Below, piece by piece: positions 47,946-59,147 of a stretch of DNA of 64,000 nucleotides; positions within the stretch are counted from its first letter, which is position 1, and each line of letters opens with the position of its first letter. The translations under genes were made by a program, and so were the position numbers. This DNA comes from Coniella vitis (taxonomy: Eukaryota; Ascomycota; Sordariomycetes; Diaporthales; Schizoparmaceae), in the NCBI GenBank assembly GCA_011317545.1, contig WUJK01000006.1:248001-312000 (forward strand). Reading direction: 5' to 3'. The notes beneath the pieces were generated by a model that did not search any database, was not told where the DNA came from, and saw only the letters and a list, made by a program, of their open reading frames with translations.

Positions 47946-48852
47946 GCTAAAGTACAGCTGGAACGCAGAGGATGAAAATGGGAAGTGGAGAACCATCATA
48001 TAGCTAACCTTTACACAATATTTGGGTCGAAACGAGAGTCATGCCGTCCGATCCTACACATTTCAAGAAGTACTATCGTGAATTAAGCTGATGTCATCAA
48101 AGCCGCTGTCGGGACTGGACTATGAGTGAACTTGCTTGTTCGTCCCTTGTAATCGACAGCCGCAGCCAAGTAAAGCTCATGCTGCGTATTTATGTGATTC
48201 TTTAGGGGGTCTTCATCGAGATATTTCGCGTCTGGATTCGATAAAGATGGAAATCATTTATAAGATTCTGGAATTTTGAAAAAAGGGGAAAGGGAGGGGG
48301 GGGACTTCGGGGTTTAGGAGATGTTGGCGTCGTGGGTATGCTACAGCCTCCATTTTCAATTTGGTAAACAATGTATGGCTTAGTGTAGTAGCAACAGATG
48401 TGTATTCACGGAGGCTGTGCGTATCAATAGCCCGTGATTTGTCTCCTTCAATTCTGCACTCTCCTATGCAGTAGAGCAACACCGGTATTCCAATAGCTAA
48501 CACTCTCGTATCTATTTCTACATAAATTTTGGGTGGACGCTTCGGCTTTCAGGGGACACCCAATACCGCGACCGGTACAAGGCCCACAAGAAGCTGACGT
48601 CTTGTTCAAAAACTCGAGCCATTTCATATGGAATTTATTCAGCCGTCCATAACGCCAGTTATACCCTTTGTGTGCCCCGACCAGTTTTGGGGCTTCTCAG
48701 TTGATTGTCCTTTTCTTTCTTCTCGACAGAATGAGCGACGCCAATGGGCGATGTCAACGCGACCATGACCGGGTATCAAAATCAGGGATTGCCACTGCTT
48801 CTTTCCTCTCACTTTTTGTTTTCATTTTTGCCTTCAAACAGCCAAAAGATGC
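47946..48852. other. Convergent 3' region of GH28 and La genes
   Basis: About 900 bp between two gene ends. A short G-run near 48296-48303 is present. No gene is visible. Confidence 0.5.
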
Positions 48853-50113
48853 TTACTCGACTGCCGCGACAGGGGTAGCGTCCTCGGGCTTAGCATCTAC
48901 CTTCTTGGCGGGCGGCTGCTCGGCAGAAGCCTCGTTATCACGAGTGCGCTTCTCACCTCTGTTCTCCTCGTTGCGGTCACGCCCACCGCGTCCACCACGG
49001 CCACGGCCACGGCCCCGTCCGCGTCCGCCTCTGTGGCCACCGTGCTTGCGGTCCTCAAACTTGCGGGCCTTCCAGTCATCAGAATCGCCGTTGTTGTTCT
49101 TGTTGTGGAAGTGTTTGCCTCCGCGACCACCACGGCCCCGGTCCTTAGAGCTGTGGCGGCCCTCGAAGAAAGGGCGGCGCTCGGAAGGCTGGAGCTTGCC
49201 CTCCTCAATAAGCTTGCTCTTCTCATCGACGTAGGCCTGCTTGGACATGATCTTGAGGTCGTGGCCCTGCCACTTGGGTGCGGGGTCAAGAGCTAGGAAA
49301 GCCTTGGCTTGCTCCTCGGTCTCGAACTCGACAAAGACGGAGCCCTTGAAGAGGTTGTCGGGGGTTCGTCGGAGACGGATGGCCTTGACGGTGTCGAACT
49401 TGGCAAAGAAAGCCTCAATGTCGAATTGCGTAGACGGCTGCTCGTCGCCGAAGCCCTTGACGTAGACAGAGCATGGCATCGACTTGTGCGTCTTGGCGGG
49501 ATCGTAAGCATACTTGCGAGCAACAAGTTCTTGGCCCTCCTCGCCAGAGAGAACCAGAGACGAGCTTTCGCGCAGGGCCTTGACAACGGCAGCGTAGGGC
49601 TGGAAACGGCGCATGCGCCCAAAGGTATGGATCTTGGCCAATTCGACGGGCTTGTTTTCGGTACCGCCGGTAAGATTCCAGAGAAACTCGTCCTTGGGCA
49701 GGTTGTTGTCGGAGAAGTAGAACTCGACCTATCGGGTAAGGGAGTCAGCATAAAAACACATCGCACATTCATGCCTCAAGCCGAGTGAGAGGACGCAGTC
49801 ATACTTGAGCGCGGATGGCGGATGGGTCGTCGGTCTCTGGAAGAACGGAAGGGTCAAACTTCTTGTTCTTGCGATGGTTCGTGTAGGCGCGGGCGGTGGT
49901 CTTCAGCATGTTCGTGTCCTCAGCCTTGGTTTCGCTCTGGGCCTCGGTTGCCTCCTCCTGCTTGGGAGCTTCAGCAGACTCCTCAGCCTTGGTCTCTGTG
50001 CTCTCCGCTTCTGGCTCTTGAGCGGGAACTGGCTCAGCGACAGTGGTCGACTCGGTAACGACAGCATCAACCACTGGCTCAATAGCCTCGACCTTTGTGG
50101 GTATGTCGGCCAT
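48853..50113 (-). CDS. LHP1: La-domain RNA-binding protein (La/SSB homologue)
   Basis: La proteins bind the UUU-OH 3' ends of new RNA polymerase III transcripts and protect and chaperone pre-tRNAs in the nucleus. Minus-strand exons 50113-49805 and 49728-48853 give 394 aa. An acidic N-terminal tail of about 65 residues precedes the La motif (about 75-165), with QVEFYFSDNNLPKDEFLW and IHTFGRMRRFQPY. An RRM follows at about 185-265 (PCSVYVKGFGDEQ and FKGSVFVEFETEEQA). The C-terminal third is basic and has a dense RGG/RG array at about 310-355, then KRTRDN- and PPAKK-type nuclear signals. The single intron splits the La motif start and keeps phase 0. The gene is divergent from mitochondrial uS4m. 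Identification is secure. Confidence 0.93.
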
Positions 50114-50747
50114 GTTGGAAGTTGATATTGTGTGACAAAAAGTGAGGAAGGTTGATCTGTTGTTCAGGAGAGGCTGCAGAAAGAAGATTTCTGGAGCGCA
50201 AGCAAAGGCTGTGTGACCTGTTTGCTTGGTTGGTAGGCCAAGATGTGACTCTTCGCCGAAGCTCAAGGATTATGGCGGGGATGATGCAGTTGGTGCAACA
50301 ACTAAAGGAGTAAGCAGCTGTATCTCGACTAGAGAGAGAGGTTGAAGCAACAAGATGGCCTGGCTTTTGGGTCGGGCTGTGGGTGATTTGGTGGAGTGCG
50401 AGCAAGGCAAAACAGGAGGAGAGGACGGGTTGAATTGAGTCTATATGATGGACTTTTTTCTCTGCAGTAACGCTTATCAATTGCAGAGGCACCCGATAAG
50501 CTGTGCAGGCTGGGTCCCTAAGCAAGTACACATGTACCTGCGTAAACCCCACACCCCTGGGTTGCAGAGCACTTTGAGCCAGGCGGCTTGTGGTCCGTGC
50601 TTGGTCCGGCTCAGGCCGTGTAAATTTTGGAAACCGCGACAAGACAAGGCAAAATATATCGCGACAGCTGCACGCAGGCCACATTGCAAAGCTGTGCTGC
50701 CTCCCTCCACCAATCCAGCAGCAGCAGCTCCCCCCAATTCTGCCAAG
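50114..50747. promoter_or_regulatory. Shared divergent promoter of La and uS4m genes
   Basis: The 634-bp gap between divergent start codons must contain both promoters. Sequence near the La start is a GA/CT-biased leader. No gene lies between. Confidence 0.5.
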
Positions 50748-52376
50748 ATGAGGTTCAGGAGGACCTTCAGCTACCATAACCTGAAGAAGGGGGTACGCAG
50801 CAGCCACTCCCATCCCGCGTCTGTTGTGCAGCTCTACTAACAAAGGTCCGCTGCAGAGGGTGCGAGCCACCTGGAACAAGTACAACCTCTACAACCTTAG
50901 TCGACTCCGGCTCAAGATCCCCTTCTTTATCAGCAAAACCTTCTTCCAGCAAAAATGGTCGGCAAAGGCTCTTACTCGCGCCTATCACGGCGAACACGTT
51001 CGCGAGGGCAAGTGGGAACGCATGTTCAGCCGCCGTTTGCGTTCCGTTGTGAACATGAACCCAATGTACATGGCCCGCACAGATGGATCTGAGCAGGCCA
51101 CGGGCAGAGGCTCCGGCCGGGACACGCCGAGCTTGGAAGACGCCGCTCCATGGCTGACGTCGCCCAAGAAGCGCAATCAATTGGTCGAGGGCCGCATCTT
51201 GAAACGCCAGCCCGATATGCTAGACAGCACGCCCGTCAAGGACTCTACCCTTTTGAACAGAAGAGACAAGACTCCAACACCATACATGCACATGACATTT
51301 GCACCTTTAGAGCGGAGAATCGATGTCGCGATTCACAGAGCCATGTTTGCAAGCAGCAGTCGGCAGGCCAGACAATTCGTCATTCACGGCGCTGTCAAGG
51401 TCAACGGACAAGTGGTACGTGTTCACTCGCTGATGCCCGCATTTCTGGACTCCAATGCCACCCTGATGCTCAGGCTAACCTTGTCATCGCCGATGGACAG
51501 ATGACGCACCCTAGCTATCTCCTCAACCCCGGTGACATGTTCCAGGTCGACCCGGACATGGTCATGTACGCGACCGGCAGAAAGAAGTTCACCAAGGTAG
51601 AGCAAAAATCTGGCAAGCCACGAGGCACAGACGAAGAAGTCGCAGAAGAAGAAGAACCAGAAGAAGCAGCCGAGGGCTCTGAAGAAGCCGCAGCAGCCCA
51701 GGAGCCGGCAGAAAACGAGCCCACCTCTGAAGCCGACAAGGAGCAAGTCACAAAGAAGCTCAAATTTCTCTCGAGAATGGCAAAAGAAGTTCTCCAATCC
51801 GCAAAGGGCGAGCTCACCGTTAAGAAGAAGCAGCAAATCCGCACCTTTGTCAAAGAAGCCCGCAGCATTTCTTCGCAATTGGGCCGCAAGGACGCCAAGG
51901 ACAAGACCGTTTCCCAAGACGTCGTTCGCTCCATCAACGACATGCTCAAGGAGCTTGTCATCAAGGATCCCAGTGCTGCCGATCGCGCCCAAAAAACTGG
52001 TGCCTTCTCTGCTACAGAGGCAGCTCAGGCTGTGGCAGCCGCTGGAGTTGCCGACTCTGCGCCAGCACCACTACCAGAGTTAGAGCCTGTGACTTACCAC
52101 TTGCCCGAGCATGAAACCAAACACTTGGCAAAACTGGTCAAGGAGTATGAAGAGAATCCTGTCGACGAAAGCAAGCCATACCTGACGCCCTGGCAACCGA
52201 GGCGGTGGATGAGTCCGTTTGCCTTCATCCCCCAATATCTTGAAGTCAACCAAAACATCTGTGCCGCCGTATATCTCCGCCATCCTGTTGCCCGAGCAGG
52301 CTCTTCCGAGGTACCCAGTCCTTTCCCATCCGAAGTGATGCAACTAGCTTTCAATTGGTACTTGAGGAGAAGGTAG
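50748..52376 (+). CDS. NAM9: Mitochondrial ribosomal protein uS4m (Nam9-like)
   Basis: Small-subunit protein of the mitochondrial ribosome that organises 16S-like rRNA at the mRNA entry and decoding side. Exons 50748-50792, 50857-51414 and 51501-52376 give 492 aa. The start MRFRRTFSYHNLKKG followed by RVRATWNKYNLYNL is typical of fungal Nam9. The S4 RNA-binding domain (about 166-225) reads LERRIDVAIHRAMFASS, FVIHGAVKVNG and LLNPGDMFQVD. A long charged insertion after it (about 230-400) is rich in Glu, Ala and Lys. The C-terminus around PRRWMSPFAFIPQYLEVNQNICAAVYLRHP is the conserved fungal end. The 15-codon first exon was chosen because GTACGC..CTGCAG keeps the frame. Confidence 0.92.
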
Positions 52377-54403
52377 AACAAATCGCTACAAATTTGAAAG
52401 GTCAACAGACGTCAATATAAATATGGCTCAGCCGCTAGGTCGGCTGGGTTGTGTAGGAATGGGAATGTGTACCAGTGGGCAGCGGGAGGTAGTAGAATCA
52501 GGGTCTGCCTTGGTTGCGCGGTTATGGATGGGATAATATGGGGACCGACCTCATATTAATCAACGTCTTGACCTATTGAATGCTACTGGATGTGGGCACA
52601 ATATCTGGAAATTGAGGTCTCGTCCTGACCTTTGGGCTTCTCTCTGCACCTTTATGCCCCTCTAAAGCTTTTGCTAGCTATCTCATGGCTCAGCAAACCG
52701 TTGATCCAAGAAGATTGAAGCAGGGGGGACCGGACCTGTGCTCCTAGACATTGGTTGGGATGTTCGGATCTCATGTTAATGAACGGCAGCCAAACAAATC
52801 AAGAAAAAATGCCAATAGAATACAATGTAACACCAACAATGCGCAATATCTACGTGCTGCGTGGTATGCACTTCCAATCCCGGCTACCAGTCGCTCATGG
52901 TGCGATTCTTGACAAACTTGTATATATACATGCTCATCTTTTTATTATACTTTGTAATATGGGTATCCAAAAAAGATAAGGAGAACAAAGAAGAAGAAAA
53001 CACATATACACACAGACTGCAATATAAAGTCCTTCCATAACGACGCCCCGCGGCGAGTCTTGCTTTTCCCCTTAATTATATGCATAACATGTCACGCTGC
53101 CCACACGGCTTTTCACGTTGTAAGCCACAGTTGGGGGCTTATTAGCTCGACCCCGACGCAGTATTGAATACATGTAAACTCAGCCTCAAGCGGTGCGACC
53201 CACGCCAAGAAGCCATGGCGCCATGCCAAAACAACGGGGGCGCAATCAACGGTTCGGCTGTTGAGGGCTGTCATCCGATCCATCCAGACTTCCACTATTG
53301 AACCCTTCATGGCTCGAGTATCATGACCAGGTTCTACTTATACTTGTCGGTCCTTCACTTATGGACCATATAGCAGAGAGTATTTCACGAAGGCAGATAG
53401 ATGCGCACAAGTGTGATGGAAAACCATCATTTTCTGACACTGAACCACTAAGCTAGGAAAGGGAAAAAACAAGAAGAGCTGCAGGTTGAACAACAAGGAA
53501 AATAATGTAGCAGTCGCCACTGAACAGGCCGCGAAAGAAAGACGTGCTTGAGAGGCAGAGGGTATGTTAAGTAGAGTCTTCAAATGCGAACCCAGATCCC
53601 CCATACGAAAACAAACTTCTGAGAGTCTGGGCGCATCCACAGACCTGTGAGGCTTGCGCTTCATCTATCCACCGTCCTCTTTTTAGGCCTCGGATCACTA
53701 GATATAGCAACTGCCGCTCTCCCATCACACGCCGTGCGTCCCGACCACACGCCCAGAAGGGTCCTCTTGGGATCCGTTCAACGCCTCTCAGAAATTGTGA
53801 AAAAGGCTAAGAAAAAAGAAAAGAAATTTCCCCCGAATAGTAGGTCGTGGGGCACCATCGAAAGGTGGACAGGTTCCTACTACCAAGGAAGGGTACCAGT
53901 GTCCGTCGTAAATTATAAGGAGTCGTATTTTCAAGAGCTGACTTGACAGGCATCTCTGAACAAGTGATGGAAGACCAAGCCAACGATGCCTGTACGCCCC
54001 AGCCCATATATGCTGATAGGAATCCAGTGCACACATCAAGAGTACAACGGTTGCGTTTCAAGTCAAAGGGTAAAGACTTGCTTCGATGGCTCAAATCCCT
54101 CAATCCGCTTGACAGAGCCTTTGTTGCATTCGACCAAAGATAAGCAGCTATGTTGCTTGACATTGCCGAATCTCGAGAGTCCGCTGGCATTGGAGGAGGA
54201 CTTAGTTGGTATGCCTGATCCAGTTCCCACCAGAGAGCTGTTTCAAATGAGAGAGCTGTGCAAGGGCTCTTCAACGATTAAGTAGGTTGGAATTAAAATT
54301 TGAGACAGTGAAGACAGAATTCGAAACCGGCGGACTGTTATTGCAAAGGGGCATGAGGCGTGCGCGGGCATGATCGTCGAAGAAGATGAAGGCATCATGG
54401 CAA
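52377..54403. other. Convergent intergenic region between uS4m and septin
   Basis: About 2 kb with no secure gene. A plus-strand frame from about 53647 to 53946 encodes a hydrophobic leader-like stretch and a Lys-rich middle, but it lacks an ATG. An opposite-strand frame over 53807-54274 also lacks an ATG start. These may be chance or decayed remains. Confidence 0.45.
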
Positions 54404-56632
54404 TTATCGGAGCGAGAAACCCTTCCTCTTGGGCTCCTTGTCCATTGGCCGGCCGCTCTCAACTCTTGACTTCTTCTCTTCGAGTTCCTGGCGCTGTCTG
54501 TCAAGCTGCTCCTTCATTTCACGGTGTCGTGCGTAAAGCTCTTCTTCACTCTGCTTCAACTTCGACTCCTTCTCGGCAACCTTTTGTTGGAAAACCATCT
54601 TCATCTCTGCCTCCATTTTAGCGAGCTTCTGCTCGTGGAGGGCACGCTCCTCTTCCTGCTTAACGGCGGGGTTGACCTCCTTGAAAACGCTAGGGTCTTG
54701 GGAGACGCCCATTTGAATGAGCTTATCTGTTCGGTAGTTCTCGTAGAGGATGTTGTTTGTGTGCTCCTTGAGCTCCTCCATGTGTGTGCGAATCAGCATC
54801 TGGCGAAGCTTGACAAAATCGCAGTGGTCCTCGTTGTCCACCTCAATAACACCCCATGGGTACTGACGGCCGCGGACCTTGCGTCCATCGGCATTGGTGA
54901 TTTCGTTGGTCGCACCGACAACGGCAAAGGGGACCTTGGACATTATCTCGTTGTTCTCGGCAATGGTCTCCTCATCATCGAGCTCGTAGCGGGGGCCCTC
55001 GAAGATTTGGACATTGTGGTGCTTGATGTCTGCCAAAATCTGGTACTTTGTGAGTGGAATGGCCTTCAAAGAGACATGAATAGGTCACTTACTCTAGCCT
55101 TGAAGGCAGTCACCTCTTCATCCGTCAAAGTGTCAGACTTGGCAATGACGGGAATCAGGTTGACCTTGGTGTGAAGGCGCTTCATGACCTCAATATCCAA
55201 TGGCTTCAGCGAGTGGCCGGTGGGTTGGATGAAGAATACACAGGCGTGGATTCGGTTGTCCACAATGTTCATGCGGTTGACCTTGTTCTCAGCATCCAGG
55301 TAAGCATCGAAACGCTGCTCAATGTTGTCCGTGATTGGTCGCCACGACTCGTCGTTGTTGACAAAATCACCGAAACCAGGAGTGTCCACAACGGTCAATC
55401 TGAGACGAACACCGGCCTCCTCAATATCTGCGCTGATGGACTGGATGGTAACAGTCTTGGGGAGAATGTCGAGGCTGGGACCCTTGCGCTCCTTGGGTGG
55501 GTAGAGAGAGGTGTTAAACAGCGTGTTCACGAGCGTAGACTTTCCGAGACCAGACTCGCCTAAAAAAGATGTCAGAAAGCCAGAAAGCCCAGATTGTTGA
55601 ACTTGCGCGCAGGGTTTGTACGGATACTTACCAACAACCATGACGTTGAAGTTGAAACCCTTTCGGACACTCTTGCGGTGCCATTGGTTAGGCAAGTTAG
55701 CAAAGCCAACGTATCCCGTCAGCTTTCTGCGAACAATGTTCTTGTTCTCAATCACACTGCCAGAAGTGGCTGTAGCTCCGACGTTAGAACGCTGCTCCGG
55801 TTCTGAGGCAACCTGATCCACGGGAGAGGAGGGCTTGCCAGTGGGAGGCTCTGGAGGGGTGGAGACAGGGGCGCCGTTTGAAGCTGGAAGAAAACACAAC
55901 AAGGTCAGCTTGGTTCCATAGGGCTGGTTCTGACGTCTTAGCAATATTTGGCCTTGGTCCATTCAGGGAGCAGAGCAATGCAAGGAGCCTGACACTCGGA
56001 ACGCGGCGGCACGACTTGGTAGCGAAGTTCGTCCAGATCGAGGGCATCCAAGGGCGCGATAACGGGCGCGGGTCCGATGTCCAACATGCTGCGATAACTT
56101 GGTTTTTGGCCTTCGCGGAAGGCTAGGCTACTGGACCTTGTGGCTATGGGCGGTAGGGTGGGTGATGGGCTGGCGCAGGCGTTGGAATTGACCAATTGAA
56201 CACTGCGGGAGCGGATCTTGCTCGTATTATTGACTAATTCGAACTTCATGCTGAATGCTCCAGGTCGCCGTCATGCAAAACCTAATCGCACGACCTTGTA
56301 ATTTCGGTGTTGTCCCACAGGCCCGGTGTCGGGGTTGCTATGGGTTGTCGGGAGCCCTAAAGATGACGGACAACAATTTCTGCAACCAAGCGTCGAAACA
56401 AATCCTTGCCAGAAGTTGTTGACGAGAACGAATTGCTAGCCGTCGCTAGTCCGAGGAACTTTCAACTGCGCGTTTGTGGCCCGCGTGTTCGAGGGATAGA
56501 TTGAGTTGGGCTTGTGATGAATGCCCTCGAGGTCATCCGGGCGTCGGGTGTACGTTGGGCGATCCTTTCTTGCATTTCTCTCCCCGAATCGACTTGGCCG
56601 TCAACAGTAAGGGGAGGGTGCTTCTTACCCAT
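54404..56632 (-). CDS. cdc3: CDC3-type septin (AspB class)
   Basis: GTP-binding cytoskeletal protein that forms filaments and rings at septa and growth sites. Minus-strand exons are 56632-56629, 55883-55632, 55559-55093 and 55039-54404, giving 452 aa. The polybasic region HRKSVRKGF precedes the GTPase domain: G1 GESGLGKS (86-93), G3 DTPGFG (144-149) and G4 AKSD (225-228, AKAD in most septins). Septin-unique segments such as NNDESWRPI and ADIKHHNVQIFEGPRYE follow. The C-terminal 110 residues form a long heptad-rich coiled coil. The first coding exon is proposed to be only ATGG, followed by a 745-nt intron with GTAAGA donor and CTTCCAG acceptor. It yields MASNGAPVSTPPEPP in phase. An alternative start at 55962 would read through the intron end and add unusual sequence. 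The body is secure; the start is moderately so. Confidence 0.88.
55938..56249 (-). CDS. Uncharacterised 103-codon ORF inside septin intron 1
   Basis: An ATG-started open frame with strongly C-biased third positions, like real exons here, lies wholly inside the proposed first intron of the septin gene, on the same strand. The predicted protein starts MKFELVNNTSKIRSRS and ends EWTKAKYC. It has an acidic LDALDLDELRY segment and four cysteines (one near residue 25 and three at the C-terminus), and no domain I recognise. It could be a small nested gene, an upstream ORF on an alternative transcript, or chance. It ends 54 nt before the septin acceptor site, so it is not continuous with the septin frame. 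Confidence 0.3.
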   Translation of the reverse strand: MKFELVNNTSKIRSRSVQLVNSNACASPSPTLPPIATRSSSLAFREGQKPSYRSMLDIGPAPVIAPLDALDLDELRYQVVPPRSECQAPCIALLPEWTKAKYC

Positions 56633-56877
56633 TGTGAAAAGCGGAATCAATTCAGATTGTAAAATAGGGAAGAACGAGTGACTGTAGATGCAGGAGAAAT
56701 CAAGATTAGCCCGTGTATCGTTCGATCCGACCACACACCTCCCAATAACTGGATTAGCAGCAGCAAGCAGCACAAGCAGCAGAATCTTGAGCCTAAGGGC
56801 AGTCTGGTGAACCCGAGCCCGGCAAAGGACCAATTCAGATCACGACAAGAGGGCTCGTGAGGCAATGTGCAATGGTT

Positions 56878-56910
<33 letters not shown>

Positions 56911-59147
56911 GCAAAGGAAGTGGCGATGAGCCATGGCGGCAGCAAGCTCTAGGTCTCAAAATGCTTACCAGGAAGGGACACGCAGCTGGGCCCAAGCGCG
57001 TGAAGTCGAGAAAATAGATATGAAGCTGGAAGGCGTGAGGATGTGCCGGGTAGGACGTGGTGGACGCAGAGGAACAGTATGAAAGAAAAAAGGTGTAAAG
57101 TAACTGGAGACAAGAAGGAAGAGGGACGGGCGACGTGGTAGGGTCGTGGAATTTTTGCACACACGAGGAGAAGGAAGCGTGGAGATGAAGTGAGGATGGG
57201 CAGCCAGAGGTTTTGCAAAGGGGGAAATTTGGCAGCGGCGGGTAGAACGACATGGTCACTTCGCTTGCTGCGAGCTTGGTCCCTGAGCCCTGGCTGCCCA
57301 TTTTCCCCGTTGACCCACCTAGAACCACAGGGAGAGCCGTGCACCCCCAGGCGTACATGCTATACTATGTAGTAGTATAGTAGTACAGTACATGCTGCTC
57401 TAGCATTGGGTATGTACTCAGCTAGTACTTACATTAGGTACTCCTAAGAAGCGACCAGCAGCCATGCAGCGCAATCTACGGGTACCAAATGACAGGGCTC
57501 TGTGGCCGTGCCAGGAACCCCCGCCCAGCACATGGATTGATCAGGGTCGTAGCAATACCAGTACCAAGCCCAGTCTAGAATTCCAACGCTGTAACTTCTA
57601 TTACCAAGTACTAAATGCTGGCTGCGGTTTGCAGCAACAGCAACAAGCAGCAGCAGCAGCACCACCACCACCACCACCGCCGCAGTGGCAGACGAGGGAA
57701 AAAGGGGTTCGTGCTTCATCACCAGCGGCGGAGAAACGTCGAGGCTGCAGGGGCCATGGCACGGTACATGCATGTGTACGAGTCCGACGCGCCAAGTTGG
57801 CCCATTCCTCGCGCTCGATTGGTTCACTGACCACAGTTGCTTCATGCAGAGGATGAGATTACGCTGTGCGTGGCAGTTAGTGGTCGCAGCAAAGGCAAAG
57901 GACAATGAAGCCAAGCCAAGGAGCCTGCAATATATTCGAAGAAGGAAGTGGTGGTTGTTTGATTGGCAGGCCGCGACGCGGCCAAAACTTTCGGACCTCT
58001 ACCAGGCTCTACCATGACAGGTTTGCAGGCGGTACCTAAATCAGTGGCACCCACTAATCAACTAACACGATGCACCACGCCGTGCTAACCACGGTAGGTT
58101 GCATGTGCTGTGGAGCCTCTGCACGCAAGCATATGAGCCAGCCCGCAGCACTTACTACATAGTATGATAGTACAGCAGCTTCACGGCAGTCCGTACCTGG
58201 CAGGTAGGCTGACTGGCTGATTACGTAGTACCTAGCTGCTGGTTAGATGATACATCCTGTACTTCCAGGCTTATTACCGGCCCTTCCATACCAGCGGCAT
58301 CATCGTTGCTGCACGTCGCCCGACACCCTGTGTGCGTGCCTGACGCGGTCTTCATACGGGGCCTCAATATCTTTGAAGGCGCACACCTTGAGACGCTACC
58401 ACGCAACGAAGCCAGTCTGCCCTACGTACCATGTACATCGGCCCGTTGCGCTCTTTGTAGTGCCCGTCTACCTAGGCGTCCTAAGCGATCAATTGTGTGC
58501 ATCTGTTGTGATATGGCGCAGGGAGGAGGTTGGTAGCCAATATCCGCTTTAACATGCATACTCTGTTTACAGTTTCCCAATGTCGTCCGATATCAATCAA
58601 CCATCCCCAGCTCTTTCAGGCTCTCATAGACACTCTATGTATAGTATGCAAAGTAAAATGTGCCAACTCCACACGGCACATTCGAGAGCGTTCCACTCGG
58701 CTTCTAAAACTACTATGTACACCAGTACCGGGATAAACCACTATGTACGTAGTAGAAGTACCTGGGTACTTACTTGGAGCGCGTAGGCTGGGATATCTCC
58801 ACTCGCAGCTATGATATCACCCTCACCTCACACGGAACATCCAGGGCAGCATTGGGAAAGCAGACAGGGCAGGCGCCACCCAACGTTAGAATAAAGAGCA
58901 TCACCTGGGAAGCTACCCTCGGGCATAGCTCCATCGCTCATGTGCTCTAGTCAGAGCAAGGAGGCCGGGGAAAAAAAAGGCTGATTGTCCAGCTCAAATC
59001 ATGACAGCCAAGCCATGATATGACATTTATCTGCTCGATTGTTCCTGTGGACCATGGACCATGGTCTCAACATTGAGTTCTGACTGAATACCTTCCTTTG
59101 ATAACATATATCCCCAACGGACGATTCAAATCATCAGCGCGGTAGCA
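56633..59147. other. Septin upstream region and PLA2 promoter
   Basis: About 2.5 kb between divergent genes. Minus-strand sequence at about 56950-57200 is CT-rich with a GTAAGC donor-like site (about 56962-56967) and probably belongs to the septin leader. A GGCT repeat (56878-56910), CAG/CAC triplets (57630-57685) and palindromic words near 57358-57395, 58150-58165 and 58705-58775 are present. No gene is supported. Confidence 0.5.
56878..56910. repeat. GGCT tetranucleotide repeat
   Basis: About eight GGCT units lie in the likely septin leader. It is the same unit as at 19905-19936. Confidence 0.85.

Noticed and set aside
53807..54274. 155-codon minus-strand frame
   Set aside because: It lacks an ATG at its start and has no domain or splice support.
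55066..55962. Septin start at ATG 55962
   Set aside because: The sequence between 55962 and 55884 ends with a classic branch-like CTGAC, pyrimidine tract and CAG acceptor, so it is better read as intron.
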